Assembly: GCF_002929275.1 (NCBI RefSeq)
Contig: NZ_PJIK01000001.1
Span: 434,001 to 498,000 of the forward strand
Direction of reading: 5' to 3'
Length of the DNA stretch: 64,000 bases
Origin: Arthrobacter sp. ZGTC131
GTDB taxonomy: Bacteria; Actinomycetota; Actinomycetes; Actinomycetales; Micrococcaceae
This document shows, piece after piece, positions 1-7,612 of the stretch. Below the pieces are notes generated by a model, which was given only the letters and a program-made list of their open reading frames with translations, was not told the DNA's origin and did not search any database. How positions within the stretch are numbered: position 1 is the stretch's first letter; each line of letters begins with the position of its first letter. Made by a program: the position numbers and the translations under genes.

Positions 1-563
1 CTCTCCGGATACACGGCGCCGGTGGGGTTGTTCGGGTTGATGACCACGATGCCCTTGGTGCGCGGCGTGATCTTTGCTTCCAGGTCGTCGAGGTCAGGCT
101 GCCAGCCCGAATCCTCATCACAGAGGTAGTGCACCGGACGGCCGCCGGCCAGCGCCACCGAGGCGGTCCACAGCGGGTAGTCCGGCGTGGGGATCAGGAC
201 CTCGTCACCGTCCTCCAGCAGGGCCATGAGCGACATGGTGATGAGCTCGCTGACACCGTTGCCGAGGTAGATGTCGTCCACGTGGATGTTCTGGATGCCG
301 CGCGTCTGGTAGTACTGCGAGACGGCGGTCCGGGCCGAGAAAATGCCGCGGGAGTCGCTGTACCCCTGGGCGTGGGGCAGGTGGCGGATCATGTCCACCA
401 GGATCGCGTCCGGCGCTTCAAAACCGAAAGGGGCCGGGTTTCCGATGTTCAGTTTGAGGATTCGGTGACCCTCTGCCTCCATCTGCTGGGCGGCCTGAAG
501 AATCGGTCCACGGATGTCGTAAAGGACATTATGAAGCTTGGTGGACTGCTTGAATTCTGCCAT
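1..563 (-). CDS. alaT: AlaT-like PLP aminotransferase, N-terminal part (cut by window edge)
   Basis: Fold-type I pyridoxal-phosphate aminotransferase, closest in appearance to AlaT glutamate-pyruvate transaminases that exchange amino groups between alanine and glutamate in the cytoplasm. Only 187 codons are visible; the gene runs off the left edge, so the PLP lysine cannot be seen. Visible family features are LHNVLYDIRGP near the N-terminus, LNIGNPAPFGFEAP, GNGVSELI (cofactor phosphate region), PDYPLW and NPNNPTGAVYP. The ATG at 563 gives MAEFKQSTK, the expected N-terminus for this family. It reads leftward, away from the transporter operon downstream of position 768. Function is inferred from the family; AspC-like specificity cannot be excluded. 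Confidence 0.85.
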   Translation of the reverse strand, partial: MAEFKQSTKLHNVLYDIRGPILQAAQQMEAEGHRILKLNIGNPAPFGFEAPDAILVDMIRHLPHAQGYSDSRGIFSARTAVSQYYQTRGIQNIHVDDIYLGNGVSELITMSLMALLEDGDEVLIPTPDYPLWTASVALAGGRPVHYLCDEDSGWQPDLDDLEAKITPRTKGIVVINPNNPTGAVYPE

Positions 564-657
564 TCATCAAATATGCCATAAGCGGGATGTACTTCCGCGG
601 AGACTTGGCTCACACTGTACGGCGGACCGGGCAGTCCGGTCATCGCACTCAGACACC

Positions 658-707
658 GACGGCGGCCGCCTGTTCCCCGTTTCCCGAGGAGTCCGGCAGC
701 CGCCGTC
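658..707 (-). terminator. possible stem-loop after the transporter operon
   Basis: Perfect 9-bp arms GACGGCGGC (658-666) and GCCGCCGTC (699-707) flank a 32-nt loop about 60 nt beyond the stop of the last transporter gene. There is no T-run, so termination is only a possibility. Confidence 0.3.
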
Positions 708-768
708 GTGCTTTAGTTCCTTGCCAGGATGCTCAGGCTGCGTAGGCGCTGTGGTCCCTGGCCCGGGG

Positions 769-1725
769 CTACTTGACGATGCCCTTGTCCTTGAGCCAGG
801 CCGCGGCGGCATCCTTCGCATTCTGCTTCTGGGTGCCGCTGACAGCACGGTTGAGGTTGATGAGGTCTTCAGTGGTCAGGATCTTGGAGACGCTGTTCAG
901 TGCCTCTTTGGCCTTGTCCGTCATCTTGGCCTCGTTGTAGAGCGGCAGCACCTGCTGCGCCTTGAAGTTGTTCTTGGGGTCTTCCAGCACCACCAGGTCG
1001 TTGTCCGCGATGGAGGGGGTGGTGGTGTAGATATCGGCCACCTGCACATCGTCCGTCAGGAGGGCCTGGAGCGTCAGGTTGCCGCCGCCGTCGCTGAAGG
1101 GCTTGAGGGCCTTGAGCTCGCAGCCGTAGTTCTTCTTCAGCCCGGGGAAGCCGTAGGCCCGGGTCTCGAAGGTGGCTGGAGCTGCCATGGTGAAGTCCTT
1201 GCAGACCTTGGCCAGGTCCTCGATGGATTTCAGTTGGTGCTTCTCGGCGGTGGCCTTGGTGACCACCATGGCGTCCTTGGACTCGGCCTTTGCCGGCTCC
1301 AGCACTCCGAGGCCCTGCGGAAGCTTGCCCGGCAGTGCCTTGTAGATGTCCTCGGCGGCGACTTCGGGAGCCTCTGCATCCACATGCGAGAGCAGGTTTC
1401 CGGAATAGTCCGGAACGACGTCAACGGAACCGTCCTGGACAGCCTTGAAGTAGATCTCACGCGAGCCGATGTTGGGCTTGGTGGTGGCTGTGACGCCGGC
1501 CTGGGTCAGGGCGCCGGCGTAGATCTCCGCGATGATCTGGCTCTCGGGGAAGTCTGCGGATCCGACCACCAGGGAGCCGCCCGCAGCGGCGCTGCCCGCG
1601 GTGGTGGTGGGGGACGTCAGCGGGTCGCCGCCGCCACACGCTGACAGGGCCATGGCAATGCCCACACCTGCGGCGAGGCCGCCCAGGCCACGGCGGGTGA
1701 GGGTCGTGCGGATGGGGTGCTTCAT
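769..1725 (-). CDS. glycine betaine/osmoprotectant ABC transporter, substrate-binding lipoprotein
   Basis: Extracytoplasmic binding protein of the OpuAC/OpuBC type (318 aa), which delivers glycine betaine, choline or related solutes to the permeases. The N-terminus has a twin-arginine-like LTRRGLGGLA followed by a hydrophobic stretch and lipobox LSACG, so it should be a lipid-anchored exported protein. The mature part shows the family pattern VGSADFPESQIIAEIYAGAL, then NIGSREIYFKAV and VVPDYSGNL. The true start is the ATG at 1725; the same frame stays open to 2598, but that upstream part is antisense-like composition over the permease gene. The ATG overlaps the stop of the upstream permease by 4 nt, so it is the last gene of a four-gene operon. 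The exact substrate is not determined by the sequence. Confidence 0.88.
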   Translation of the reverse strand: MKHPIRTTLTRRGLGGLAAGVGIAMALSACGGGDPLTSPTTTAGSAAAGGSLVVGSADFPESQIIAEIYAGALTQAGVTATTKPNIGSREIYFKAVQDGSVDVVPDYSGNLLSHVDAEAPEVAAEDIYKALPGKLPQGLGVLEPAKAESKDAMVVTKATAEKHQLKSIEDLAKVCKDFTMAAPATFETRAYGFPGLKKNYGCELKALKPFSDGGGNLTLQALLTDDVQVADIYTTTPSIADNDLVVLEDPKNNFKAQQVLPLYNEAKMTDKAKEALNSVSKILTTEDLINLNRAVSGTQKQNAKDAAAAWLKDKGIVK

Positions 1726-2468
1726 GGGGTGCCTCCTTGAACAGCAGCCGCCGCGGGTGCGGCAGCCGTGAGATCGGTGGCGGCCTTGCGGCCGCCCTTG
1801 GAACCGGTGGAAAGTCCGGGGGAAACCAGCAGCTTCTGCACAGCCGCCAGGATGAGGTCGACGGCGATCGCCAGGCCCGCGATCAGCAGCGAGCCCGCCA
1901 GCATCCGCGGAAAGTCCTGCAGGACCAGGCCGTCGAAGAGGTAGCGTCCGAGCCCGCCCAGCGGAAGGTAGGCCACAACCGACACGGTGGCGATCACCTG
2001 AAGCACGGCCGTGCGGATGCCGCCGAACATCACCTGGAGTCCGTTGGGGAGCTCGACGCCGAACAGAATCTGGAGTTCCTTCATGCCCATGGCCCGCGCC
2101 GCATCCACCACGGTGGGGTCCACGCTGGAGATACCCGCGTAGGTGCCGGCAAGCAGCGGCGGCACGGTGAGGATCACCAGCGCCCACACAGGCGGCATGA
2201 GGCCGCTGCCGGCAATCAGGGCAAAGAGCACCAGGAGTCCGAGCGTCGGCAAAGCACGCAGGGCACCGGCAACGGCCACTGCCGCAACTCGGCCCCTGCC
2301 GGTGTGCCCGATATAAAGGCCAACCGGTACGGCGATGGCCGCGGCGATGACAAGAACCAGGGCGCTGTACTGCAGGTGTTCCAGCAGCCGCGTGGCAATG
2401 CCGGAACTCCCGGACCAGTGCTCGGGGTCCGCGAGCCAGGCGAACGTCTCGGTGAAGATGTTGCTCAT
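1722..2468 (-). CDS. osmoprotectant ABC transporter permease (second subunit)
   Basis: Integral membrane permease of the BPD_transp_1 fold (248 aa), of the OpuBB/OpuBD or YehW/YehY type. It has several hydrophobic segments, including ALVLVIAAAIAVPVGLYIG and ALPTLGLLVLFALIAGSGL. The EAA-loop region, which docks on the ATPase, reads DAARAMGMKELQILFGVELP with the conserved glycine. A roughly 35-residue cytoplasmic tail after the last membrane segment is Ala/Lys-rich and looks dispensable. Start and stop overlap the neighbouring genes by 4 nt each (ATGA), indicating translational coupling. It probably forms a heterodimer with the product of 2465-3178. Confidence 0.88.
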   Translation of the reverse strand: MSNIFTETFAWLADPEHWSGSSGIATRLLEHLQYSALVLVIAAAIAVPVGLYIGHTGRGRVAAVAVAGALRALPTLGLLVLFALIAGSGLMPPVWALVILTVPPLLAGTYAGISSVDPTVVDAARAMGMKELQILFGVELPNGLQVMFGGIRTAVLQVIATVSVVAYLPLGGLGRYLFDGLVLQDFPRMLAGSLLIAGLAIAVDLILAAVQKLLVSPGLSTGSKGGRKAATDLTAAAPAAAAVQGGTP

Positions 2469-3178
2469 GACCCGGCTCCCGCATGCACGTGTGTTTCGGC
2501 AATGAATTCGGCGCCCGTTTTCGCATCAGGTTTGGCCGCAGCGGCCGAAGCCCGGGTCCACGGCGTGAGCAGCCTCTCCAGGAGGACCAGCACCGCATCC
2601 ATCAGCAGCGCCAGCAGCAGGATGGCGATGATGCCCACCACCACTTCGGTGATGAATGTCCGCTGCAGCCCGTCCGTGAACAGCATGCCGAGATTGCCCA
2701 CCCCGAGCAGCGCGGCGACGCTCACCAGCGAAATATTGCTCACGGAGACCACGCGGAGACCCGCAAAAAGCACCGGCAGGGATAGCGGCAGGTCGATCTG
2801 CAGGAAGCGTGCCGCGGGCTTGTAGCCCATGGCCACGGCCGCCTGCCGGAGGTCGTCATCCACGGAGTCGAAAGCGTCCATGGCCGCCCGAACCAGCAGG
2901 GCCACCGCATATATGGTCAGGGCAACAATGACGTTGATCGGGTCCAGGATCCGCGTGCCCAGGAGCGGCGGCAGGATGATGAAAAGCGCCAGCGAGGGAA
3001 TGGTGTACAGGAGTGAGCTGACGGTGGCCACCAGGGACCTCAGTGCAGGGTGCCGGCGGGACAACTGGGCCAGCGGGATCGAGATGAGCAAGCCGAGGAT
3101 CATCGGAACCAGCGCCAGGACCAGGTGCTGTCCGGCCCGTTCAAAGACCATTCCACTGTTCGCCAGGAACCAGTCCAT
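2465..3178 (-). CDS. osmoprotectant ABC transporter permease (first subunit)
   Basis: Second BPD_transp_1 permease of the same transporter (237 aa). It begins MDWFLANSGMVFERAGQHLVLA, typical of the family, and carries the ATPase-contact loop as DDDLRQAAVAMGYKPAARFLQ, followed by LRVVSVSNISLVSVAALLG. Its ATG shares one base with the stop of the ATPase gene (TGATG) and its stop overlaps the next permease by 4 nt, so the order is ATPase, permease, permease, binding protein. The two permeases are clearly different sequences rather than a recent duplication. Confidence 0.88.
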   Translation of the reverse strand: MDWFLANSGMVFERAGQHLVLALVPMILGLLISIPLAQLSRRHPALRSLVATVSSLLYTIPSLALFIILPPLLGTRILDPINVIVALTIYAVALLVRAAMDAFDSVDDDLRQAAVAMGYKPAARFLQIDLPLSLPVLFAGLRVVSVSNISLVSVAALLGVGNLGMLFTDGLQRTFITEVVVGIIAILLLALLMDAVLVLLERLLTPWTRASAAAAKPDAKTGAEFIAETHVHAGAGS

Positions 3179-4275
3179 CAGAGCGCGCCCTGCCGGACCT
3201 GGCGGGCCGATTCGATCACGGCCAGCACCTCGGCCGCCTTTACGACGCCCGAGACCCGGCCGGCTTCATCCACGGCCACGCCCAGCCCCGACGGCGATGA
3301 CAGGGCGGAATCCAAGGCACGCCGAAGGGTGTCGCCGGGCCGGAAGAGTGAACCGCCCGGAATGAGGTCGGAGTCCGGGCCCGGACCTTCCCAGCCCAGC
3401 GGCCGCGCGTCCGCGTCCACCACGAGCCGCCAGCCGTCCGCGGCGTCCGGACGCTCGACCGCGCCGCCGTCCCGGGTGACCGTCGGCACCGGGTGGACTT
3501 CCACGCCGTCGGCCGCGGTGAACGCGAGGTGCCGGAACCCGCGGTCCCGGCCCACGAAGGATGCCACGAACTCGTTGGCCGGGGCACGCAGGATCTCCTC
3601 CGGAGTGGCGTACTGCGCGAGTTTGCCGCCGACGGCGAAGACCGCCACTTTGTCCCCCAGGACGGTGGCTTCGTCGATGTCGTGCGTGACAAAAACAATG
3701 GTCTTGGCAAGGTCGCGCTGCAGCCGCAGGAGCTCCTGCTGGAGTTCGTCGCGCACCACCGGGTCCACGGCGCTGAAGGGCTCGTCCATGAGGAGCACCG
3801 GCGGATCGGCCGCGAGCGCACGCGCCACGCCGACGCGCTGCTGCTGCCCGCCGGAGAGCTGAGACGGATAACGCTTCCCCAGCCCCGAGGCCAGCCCCAC
3901 GACGTCGAGCAGTTCCTCGGCACGCTTGCGGGCGTCCGCCTTGGACACGCCGTTCAGGCGCGGCACCGTGGCAATGTTGTCCAGCACCGAACGGTGCGGC
4001 ATGAGTCCGGATGACTGCATGACGTACCCCATGGACCGCCGGAGTTCGGCGGCCGGCACCGTGATGACGTCCTTGCCACCGACCGTGATGGTTCCGGACG
4101 TTGGCTCGACCATCCGGTTGATCATGCGCAGGGAGGTTGTCTTCCCGCAGCCTGACGGTCCGACGAACACCGTGATGGAGCCTTGGTCGATGGACATGCT
4201 CAACTCATCCACCGCCGGCTGCCCGCTCTGGTACTGCTTGGTGACGCTCTGGAACTCAATCATGGCTTCGGCCAT
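3178..4275 (-). CDS. osmoprotectant ABC transporter ATPase with C-terminal CBS-like region
   Basis: Cytoplasmic ATPase (365 aa) of the OpuA/ProV class that powers uptake. Visible motifs are Walker A GPSGCGKTTS, the Q-loop in GYVMQSSGLMPHRSV, signature LSGGQQQRVG, Walker B VLLMDEPFSAVDP and the H-loop THDIDEA. After about residue 240 the ABC domain gives way to a Pro/Asp-rich linker and one CBS-like unit (PGDTLRRALDSAL... GVAVDEAGRVSGVV). Members of this family usually carry a pair of CBS modules that sense ionic strength or nucleotides, and here only one is clear. Two ATG codons (4275, 4263) are possible; the first is taken. It is the first gene of the operon, 175 nt downstream of rsgA's stop. 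Confidence 0.9.
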   Translation of the reverse strand: MAEAMIEFQSVTKQYQSGQPAVDELSMSIDQGSITVFVGPSGCGKTTSLRMINRMVEPTSGTITVGGKDVITVPAAELRRSMGYVMQSSGLMPHRSVLDNIATVPRLNGVSKADARKRAEELLDVVGLASGLGKRYPSQLSGGQQQRVGVARALAADPPVLLMDEPFSAVDPVVRDELQQELLRLQRDLAKTIVFVTHDIDEATVLGDKVAVFAVGGKLAQYATPEEILRAPANEFVASFVGRDRGFRHLAFTAADGVEVHPVPTVTRDGGAVERPDAADGWRLVVDADARPLGWEGPGPDSDLIPGGSLFRPGDTLRRALDSALSSPSGLGVAVDEAGRVSGVVKAAEVLAVIESARQVRQGAL

Positions 4276-4450
4276 TCCCGGGCTTACCTAACTGTTGAGC
4301 GGCAACATCGGACGGTCAAGCGAACTGATCATAAGCACGCTGATTTTTAGGAGTAAAGCACGTCTTGACAAAGCGTAACCAGTGCCTGCGGCAAAGTAAC
4401 TGCCAGTACGAATACCGTAATCATTCGGAGACAAGGCCGCTGCGGATGGG

Positions 4451-5656
4451 TCAGCGCTTACCGTACCGTTCAGCCGCGCGCTGGCTCCTTCCCGCAACGG
4501 CCACTTTCTGGTGCCATTCCCGCTGGTACGCCCTCCGGGCCGCCGCATCATGGCGCCGGTTCAGCGCCGCGAGTTCGCGCTGCAGCTTCAGGTAGCTGGC
4601 CCACCGCCGCGTGTCGAGCGATTCGTCCTCCAGGGCGGCGCGGACAGCACAACCCGGCTCTTTATCGTGGGCACAGTCGGAAAAACGGCATTTTCCGAAG
4701 AGCTCTTCCAGGTCGCCGAACATCTCGCCCATGCCGTCGTCCGCGTCGAAGAGTCCGAAGCCGCGGACGCCCGGCGTGTCCATGAGCACGGCGCCGTTGG
4801 GCAGCGGCACGAGCTCCCGTGACGTGGTGGTGTGCCGTCCCCGGCCGTCGGCGGCGCGCACGTTCCCTGTCGACTGGACGTCGTGGCCCGCGAGCGCGTT
4901 GATGAGCGTGGACTTGCCCGCGCCTGAGGGGCCCAGCAGCACGAGCGTCCGGCCCGGCAGCACATGCGTGAGCAGCTCGTCCAGCCCGTCGCCCTGCTCG
5001 GCCGACGTCGTCACCACGTCGACGCCTGCGGCCTGCAGGATCACTTTCCCGACGACGTCGTCCGCGATGTCCGCCAGGTCCGCCTTGGTGATGATCACCA
5101 GGGGCGTGGCGCCCGAGTCCCAGGCCGCGACGAGCGTCCGTTCCAGCCTGTTGTGGGTCAGCGGGCGGTCCACCGGCACAATGACGCCCACCACGTCGAT
5201 GTTGGCGGCGAGAACCTGGGCTTCGGAGGAGGCTTCGTAGGCCCGCTTGCGGCTGAGCTCCGACGCCCGGGGCAACACCCTGACGATGGCGGGTTCACCG
5301 GCCCGGTTCTGCCCGAGCCAGACCCAGTCGCCGGCCGTCGGCACCGCCGGAGGCGCGGGAGCCGCCGCCGGATGCGCGCCGGGCGCCGGATGCCTGCCGG
5401 CCGGTGGGTAGGGCAGGCGCATGAGACCGTCCACCGTGGCGGCCACCACGCGGTTGCGGTCTGCCCGCACCACACGCGCCGGGACCTCACCGCCGTCAAC
5501 GGGATGGGCGGCGAAGCGCAGCGCGACGGCCTCCGTGAAGCCGTAGCGGACGGGTCCGCTCAACCTGTCCGGGGCAGGGTGGCGGTCCCCGGACGGGGGT
5601 GAATTGTCGGTTGATTGTTGAATTGGGTTTGCTGAACTGCCTGAAGGATTTTTCAC
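4451..5656 (-). CDS. rsgA: ribosome small subunit-dependent GTPase A
   Basis: Circularly permuted GTPase (401 aa) that assists late maturation of the 30S ribosomal subunit. The N-terminal OB-fold region carries a Pro/Ala-rich insertion around residues 80-105 (AGRHPAPGAHPAAAPAPPAV). The permuted G motifs appear in the order G4 ITKADL, G1 GPSGAGKSTLINAL and G3 DTPGVRGFGLF. The C-terminal zinc knuckle is FGKCRFSDCAHDKEPGC, giving the Cys-Cys-His-Cys set. The start is the GTG at 5656, with GAGG 7 nt upstream. A possible 26-codon ORF with a strong ribosome site ends 98 nt upstream and could be its leader. Confidence 0.93.
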   Translation of the reverse strand: MKNPSGSSANPIQQSTDNSPPSGDRHPAPDRLSGPVRYGFTEAVALRFAAHPVDGGEVPARVVRADRNRVVAATVDGLMRLPYPPAGRHPAPGAHPAAAPAPPAVPTAGDWVWLGQNRAGEPAIVRVLPRASELSRKRAYEASSEAQVLAANIDVVGVIVPVDRPLTHNRLERTLVAAWDSGATPLVIITKADLADIADDVVGKVILQAAGVDVVTTSAEQGDGLDELLTHVLPGRTLVLLGPSGAGKSTLINALAGHDVQSTGNVRAADGRGRHTTTSRELVPLPNGAVLMDTPGVRGFGLFDADDGMGEMFGDLEELFGKCRFSDCAHDKEPGCAVRAALEDESLDTRRWASYLKLQRELAALNRRHDAAARRAYQREWHQKVAVAGRSQRAAERYGKR

Positions 5657-5754
5657 TGTGAACCTCGGGTGTGGCCCCGGGGCGCCAGGCCTGCTTCCGC
5701 AACAGGACGTCGTGCTGCTAAAAAGACGGTGCGGAGGCTGCGGCTGTATGCCGC

Positions 5755-5835
5755 TTAGGCGGTGCGCAGGATCGGGGCAGGAGTAATGAAGGAGTCTTTG
5801 CCGGTGCGCGGTGCGCGCAGGAATGCTGCAATCAT
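5755..5835 (-). CDS. candidate 26-residue small ORF upstream of rsgA
   Basis: This small ORF encodes MIAAFLRAPRTGKDS, then FITPAPILRTA, ending in TAA. The support is a very good Shine-Dalgarno run, GGGGAGG, 8 nt before the ATG, better than most in this window. The same frame is open further upstream but offers only one GTG, three codons before the ATG. The peptide is basic and amphipathic with no recognised family. It could be a free small protein or a translated leader for rsgA. Expression is not shown by the sequence. Confidence 0.4.
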   Translation of the reverse strand: MIAAFLRAPRTGKDSFITPAPILRTA

Positions 5836-5912
5836 CAGGTCCACCTCCCCGTTGCGGAGTTCATGCCGGAATCGCTGCCGCCGGACCGAAACATCCAGCG
5901 ACTCCCCTAGGA

Positions 5913-5937
5913 TAGCCAGCCTCCGCCGGCCTGGCTA
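5913..5937 (-). terminator. stem-loop after the Nudix gene
   Basis: Perfect 7-bp arms TAGCCAG (5913-5919) and CTGGCTA (5931-5937) lie 47 nt beyond the Nudix stop codon. No T-run follows on the minus strand, so this is a weak terminator candidate. The rest of 5836-5983 shows no other gene or site. Confidence 0.3.
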
Positions 5938-5983
5938 GGGAATGACGCCAACGAATCCGGCAAGGGATCCGGCCGGGAAATAA

Positions 5984-6436
5984 TCACCCAAGTTTGCCGT
6001 TGACCGGACGCTCCCGGAACAGCCGCAGGGCCGCGTCCACTAGGGAAACCCGGTTGAGCGAGCCGACCTCGCCCAACGGGATCCACGCGGCGTGGGTCGT
6101 GGTGCCGTCCACCTCGTGGCTGATCTCCCCGCCTGTCACGGTCGCCTCGTACACCAGCCGGAGGGACTGGAAGTCCCGGTCGATGCCGTCCAGCCTGGTG
6201 CCTGCCGGCCAGTGGCCGACGTCGATCCCTAGCATGGGGCCGATCTGGGCGTGGTAACCCGTTTCCTCGAAGATCTCCCGGATGCAGCCGTCCACTGGAT
6301 GTTCGGCGAGGTCCAGGCCACCGCCGGGAAGCGTCCAGCCTTCCTTGCCGTCCTGCTTCCAGTACGCGAGCAGGATGGCACCGTCGTGGATGATGACCGC
6401 GTAGGCGGCAGGCCGGGTGTCGAAGTGAACGCTCAT
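5984..6436 (-). CDS. NUDIX hydrolase
   Basis: Small cytoplasmic pyrophosphohydrolase (150 aa) of the Nudix superfamily, which cleaves nucleoside diphosphates linked to another moiety. The Nudix box is complete: GGLDLAE, seven residues, then REIFEETGY, matching GX5EX7REUXEEXGU with all metal-binding glutamates. The substrate is not evident; the short length and WTLPGGGLDL context resemble MutT/ADP-ribose-type housecleaning enzymes. It is divergent from the pirin gene, with 58 nt between starts. Both starts sit 6 nt after a TANNNT hexamer, so each probably has its own leaderless promoter. Confidence 0.88.
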   Translation of the reverse strand: MSVHFDTRPAAYAVIIHDGAILLAYWKQDGKEGWTLPGGGLDLAEHPVDGCIREIFEETGYHAQIGPMLGIDVGHWPAGTRLDGIDRDFQSLRLVYEATVTGGEISHEVDGTTTHAAWIPLGEVGSLNRVSLVDAALRLFRERPVNGKLG

Positions 6437-6442
6437 GGATCC

Positions 6443-6448
6443 AGCGTA
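6443..6448 (-). promoter_or_regulatory. -10 hexamer of the Nudix gene (leaderless type)
   Basis: TACGCT, six bases (GGATCC), then the ATG at 6436. Confidence 0.55.
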
Positions 6449-6482
6449 GCCCCGGTCCTATGCCGGCCGAGGGCGGCAGCCC

Positions 6483-6488
6483 TAGAGT
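6483..6488 (+). promoter_or_regulatory. -10 hexamer of the pirin gene (leaderless type)
   Basis: TAGAGT, six bases (GGGACT), then the GTG at 6495. This spacing is the reason the GTG was taken as the start. Confidence 0.55.
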
Positions 6489-6494
6489 GGGACT

Positions 6495-7577
6495 GTGACG
6501 AATCTTGAGGTCCTCCCCCAGGAGGAAGTGTGCCCGCCGGCGGGCCCGGATGCCGGCACCGGAACCGGCCCCTGCGTGCAGTTGTGGCCGGCGCGTGAGG
6601 TTCCGCTGGGCGGCATCCGCGGCATCAAGGTGCAACGCACCCTGCCGCAGCGGGGCCTGCCAACGGTGGGTGCCTGGTGTTTCCTGGACAGCTTTGGCCC
6701 GGACCGGACACCGATGTCCGTGCTCCCGCATCCGCACACCGGGCTGCAGACGGTCACATGGCCGCTGGCCGGGCAGGTCCGGCACCGGGACAGCGTGGGC
6801 AGCGACGTCATTGTCCGTCCGGGCGAACTGAACATCATGACGGCCGGCTTCGGAGTCGCGCACTCGGAGTTCGCCGTCCTGCCGGTGGAGGACGCGGTGG
6901 CCGGCGCCGCAGAGGGCGGCGGCGGGCCGCAAGACTTCAACGCTGACGACGGCGGTGCGCAATTTCCGATACAGCGCGGCCTTCAGCTCTGGGTGGCTCT
7001 CCCGGACGCCGAACGAAACCGGCCTCCGGCCTTCGAACAGCACCGCGACCTGCCGACTGTCCACGGTCCCGGTTTCGTTGCAACGGTCATGGTGGGCAGT
7101 TTTGCCGGCGGCTCCTCGCCGGCCACGATGTACACGCCGATCGTGGGCGTGGAGGTCCGGTGCGACAGCGCCGCCTCGTTGCCGCTCAATCCGGAGTTCG
7201 AGCACGCCGTCCTGGTGCTCGACGGCGGCCTGACGGTGGACGGCCAGGACATCGGTCCCGGCCCGCTGGGCTACCTGGGCGAGGGCCGTGAGGCCCTCCG
7301 CGTGGACGGGCTGCCGGGCACCCGGTTCCTCCTGATTGGCGGTGAGCCCCTCCAGGAGGAGCTGCTCATGTGGTGGAACTTCGTGGGCAGGACGCACGAG
7401 GAGGTGGCGCAGGCACGGGCCGACTGGGAAGCCCAGGCAACACTGCCCGCTGATGCCGCCGCGGCGGCCCGGTTCGGGCTGGTCCGCGGGCACGGGTCCG
7501 ACGCCGGGCGCGAGGCCGGCAGGATCCCCGCACCTCCCCTGCCCGGCGTGCAGCTCAGGCCCCGGACCCGGTCCTGA
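6495..7577 (+). CDS. pirin family protein
   Basis: Cupin-fold pirin (360 aa). Bacterial pirins include quercetin dioxygenases and metabolic regulators, and the substrate here is unknown. The pirin metal-site region is clear: LPHPHTGLQTVTW, then GQVRHRDSVGSDVIVRPGELNIMTAGFGVAHSE, supplying the His-His-His-Glu ligand set. The C-terminal cupin is present (EHAVLVLDGGLTVDGQDIGPGPLGYL). It is longer than the usual 230-300 residues because of an N-terminal extension of about 30 residues and an Ala-rich tail. It converges on the sugar kinase gene, whose stop is 35 nt away. Confidence 0.9.
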   Translation: MTNLEVLPQEEVCPPAGPDAGTGTGPCVQLWPAREVPLGGIRGIKVQRTLPQRGLPTVGAWCFLDSFGPDRTPMSVLPHPHTGLQTVTWPLAGQVRHRDSVGSDVIVRPGELNIMTAGFGVAHSEFAVLPVEDAVAGAAEGGGGPQDFNADDGGAQFPIQRGLQLWVALPDAERNRPPAFEQHRDLPTVHGPGFVATVMVGSFAGGSSPATMYTPIVGVEVRCDSAASLPLNPEFEHAVLVLDGGLTVDGQDIGPGPLGYLGEGREALRVDGLPGTRFLLIGGEPLQEELLMWWNFVGRTHEEVAQARADWEAQATLPADAAAAARFGLVRGHGSDAGREAGRIPAPPLPGVQLRPRTRS

Positions 7578-7612
7578 CCCCTCACTGCGCTGTTAGCCCC
7601 GGGGCAGGCCCC

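Noticed and set aside
538-1644. 368-codon plus-strand ORF over the transporter binding-protein gene
   Set aside because: Antisense to a clear lipoprotein gene with signal peptide and family motifs; its own translation is low-complexity Gly/Val/Leu-rich with no domain. GC-rich DNA opens such frames often.
5907-7493. 528-codon minus-strand ORF spanning the Nudix and pirin genes
   Set aside because: It covers two genes with complete catalytic motifs in other frames, and its own sequence is Arg/Ala/Gly-rich without recognisable domains.
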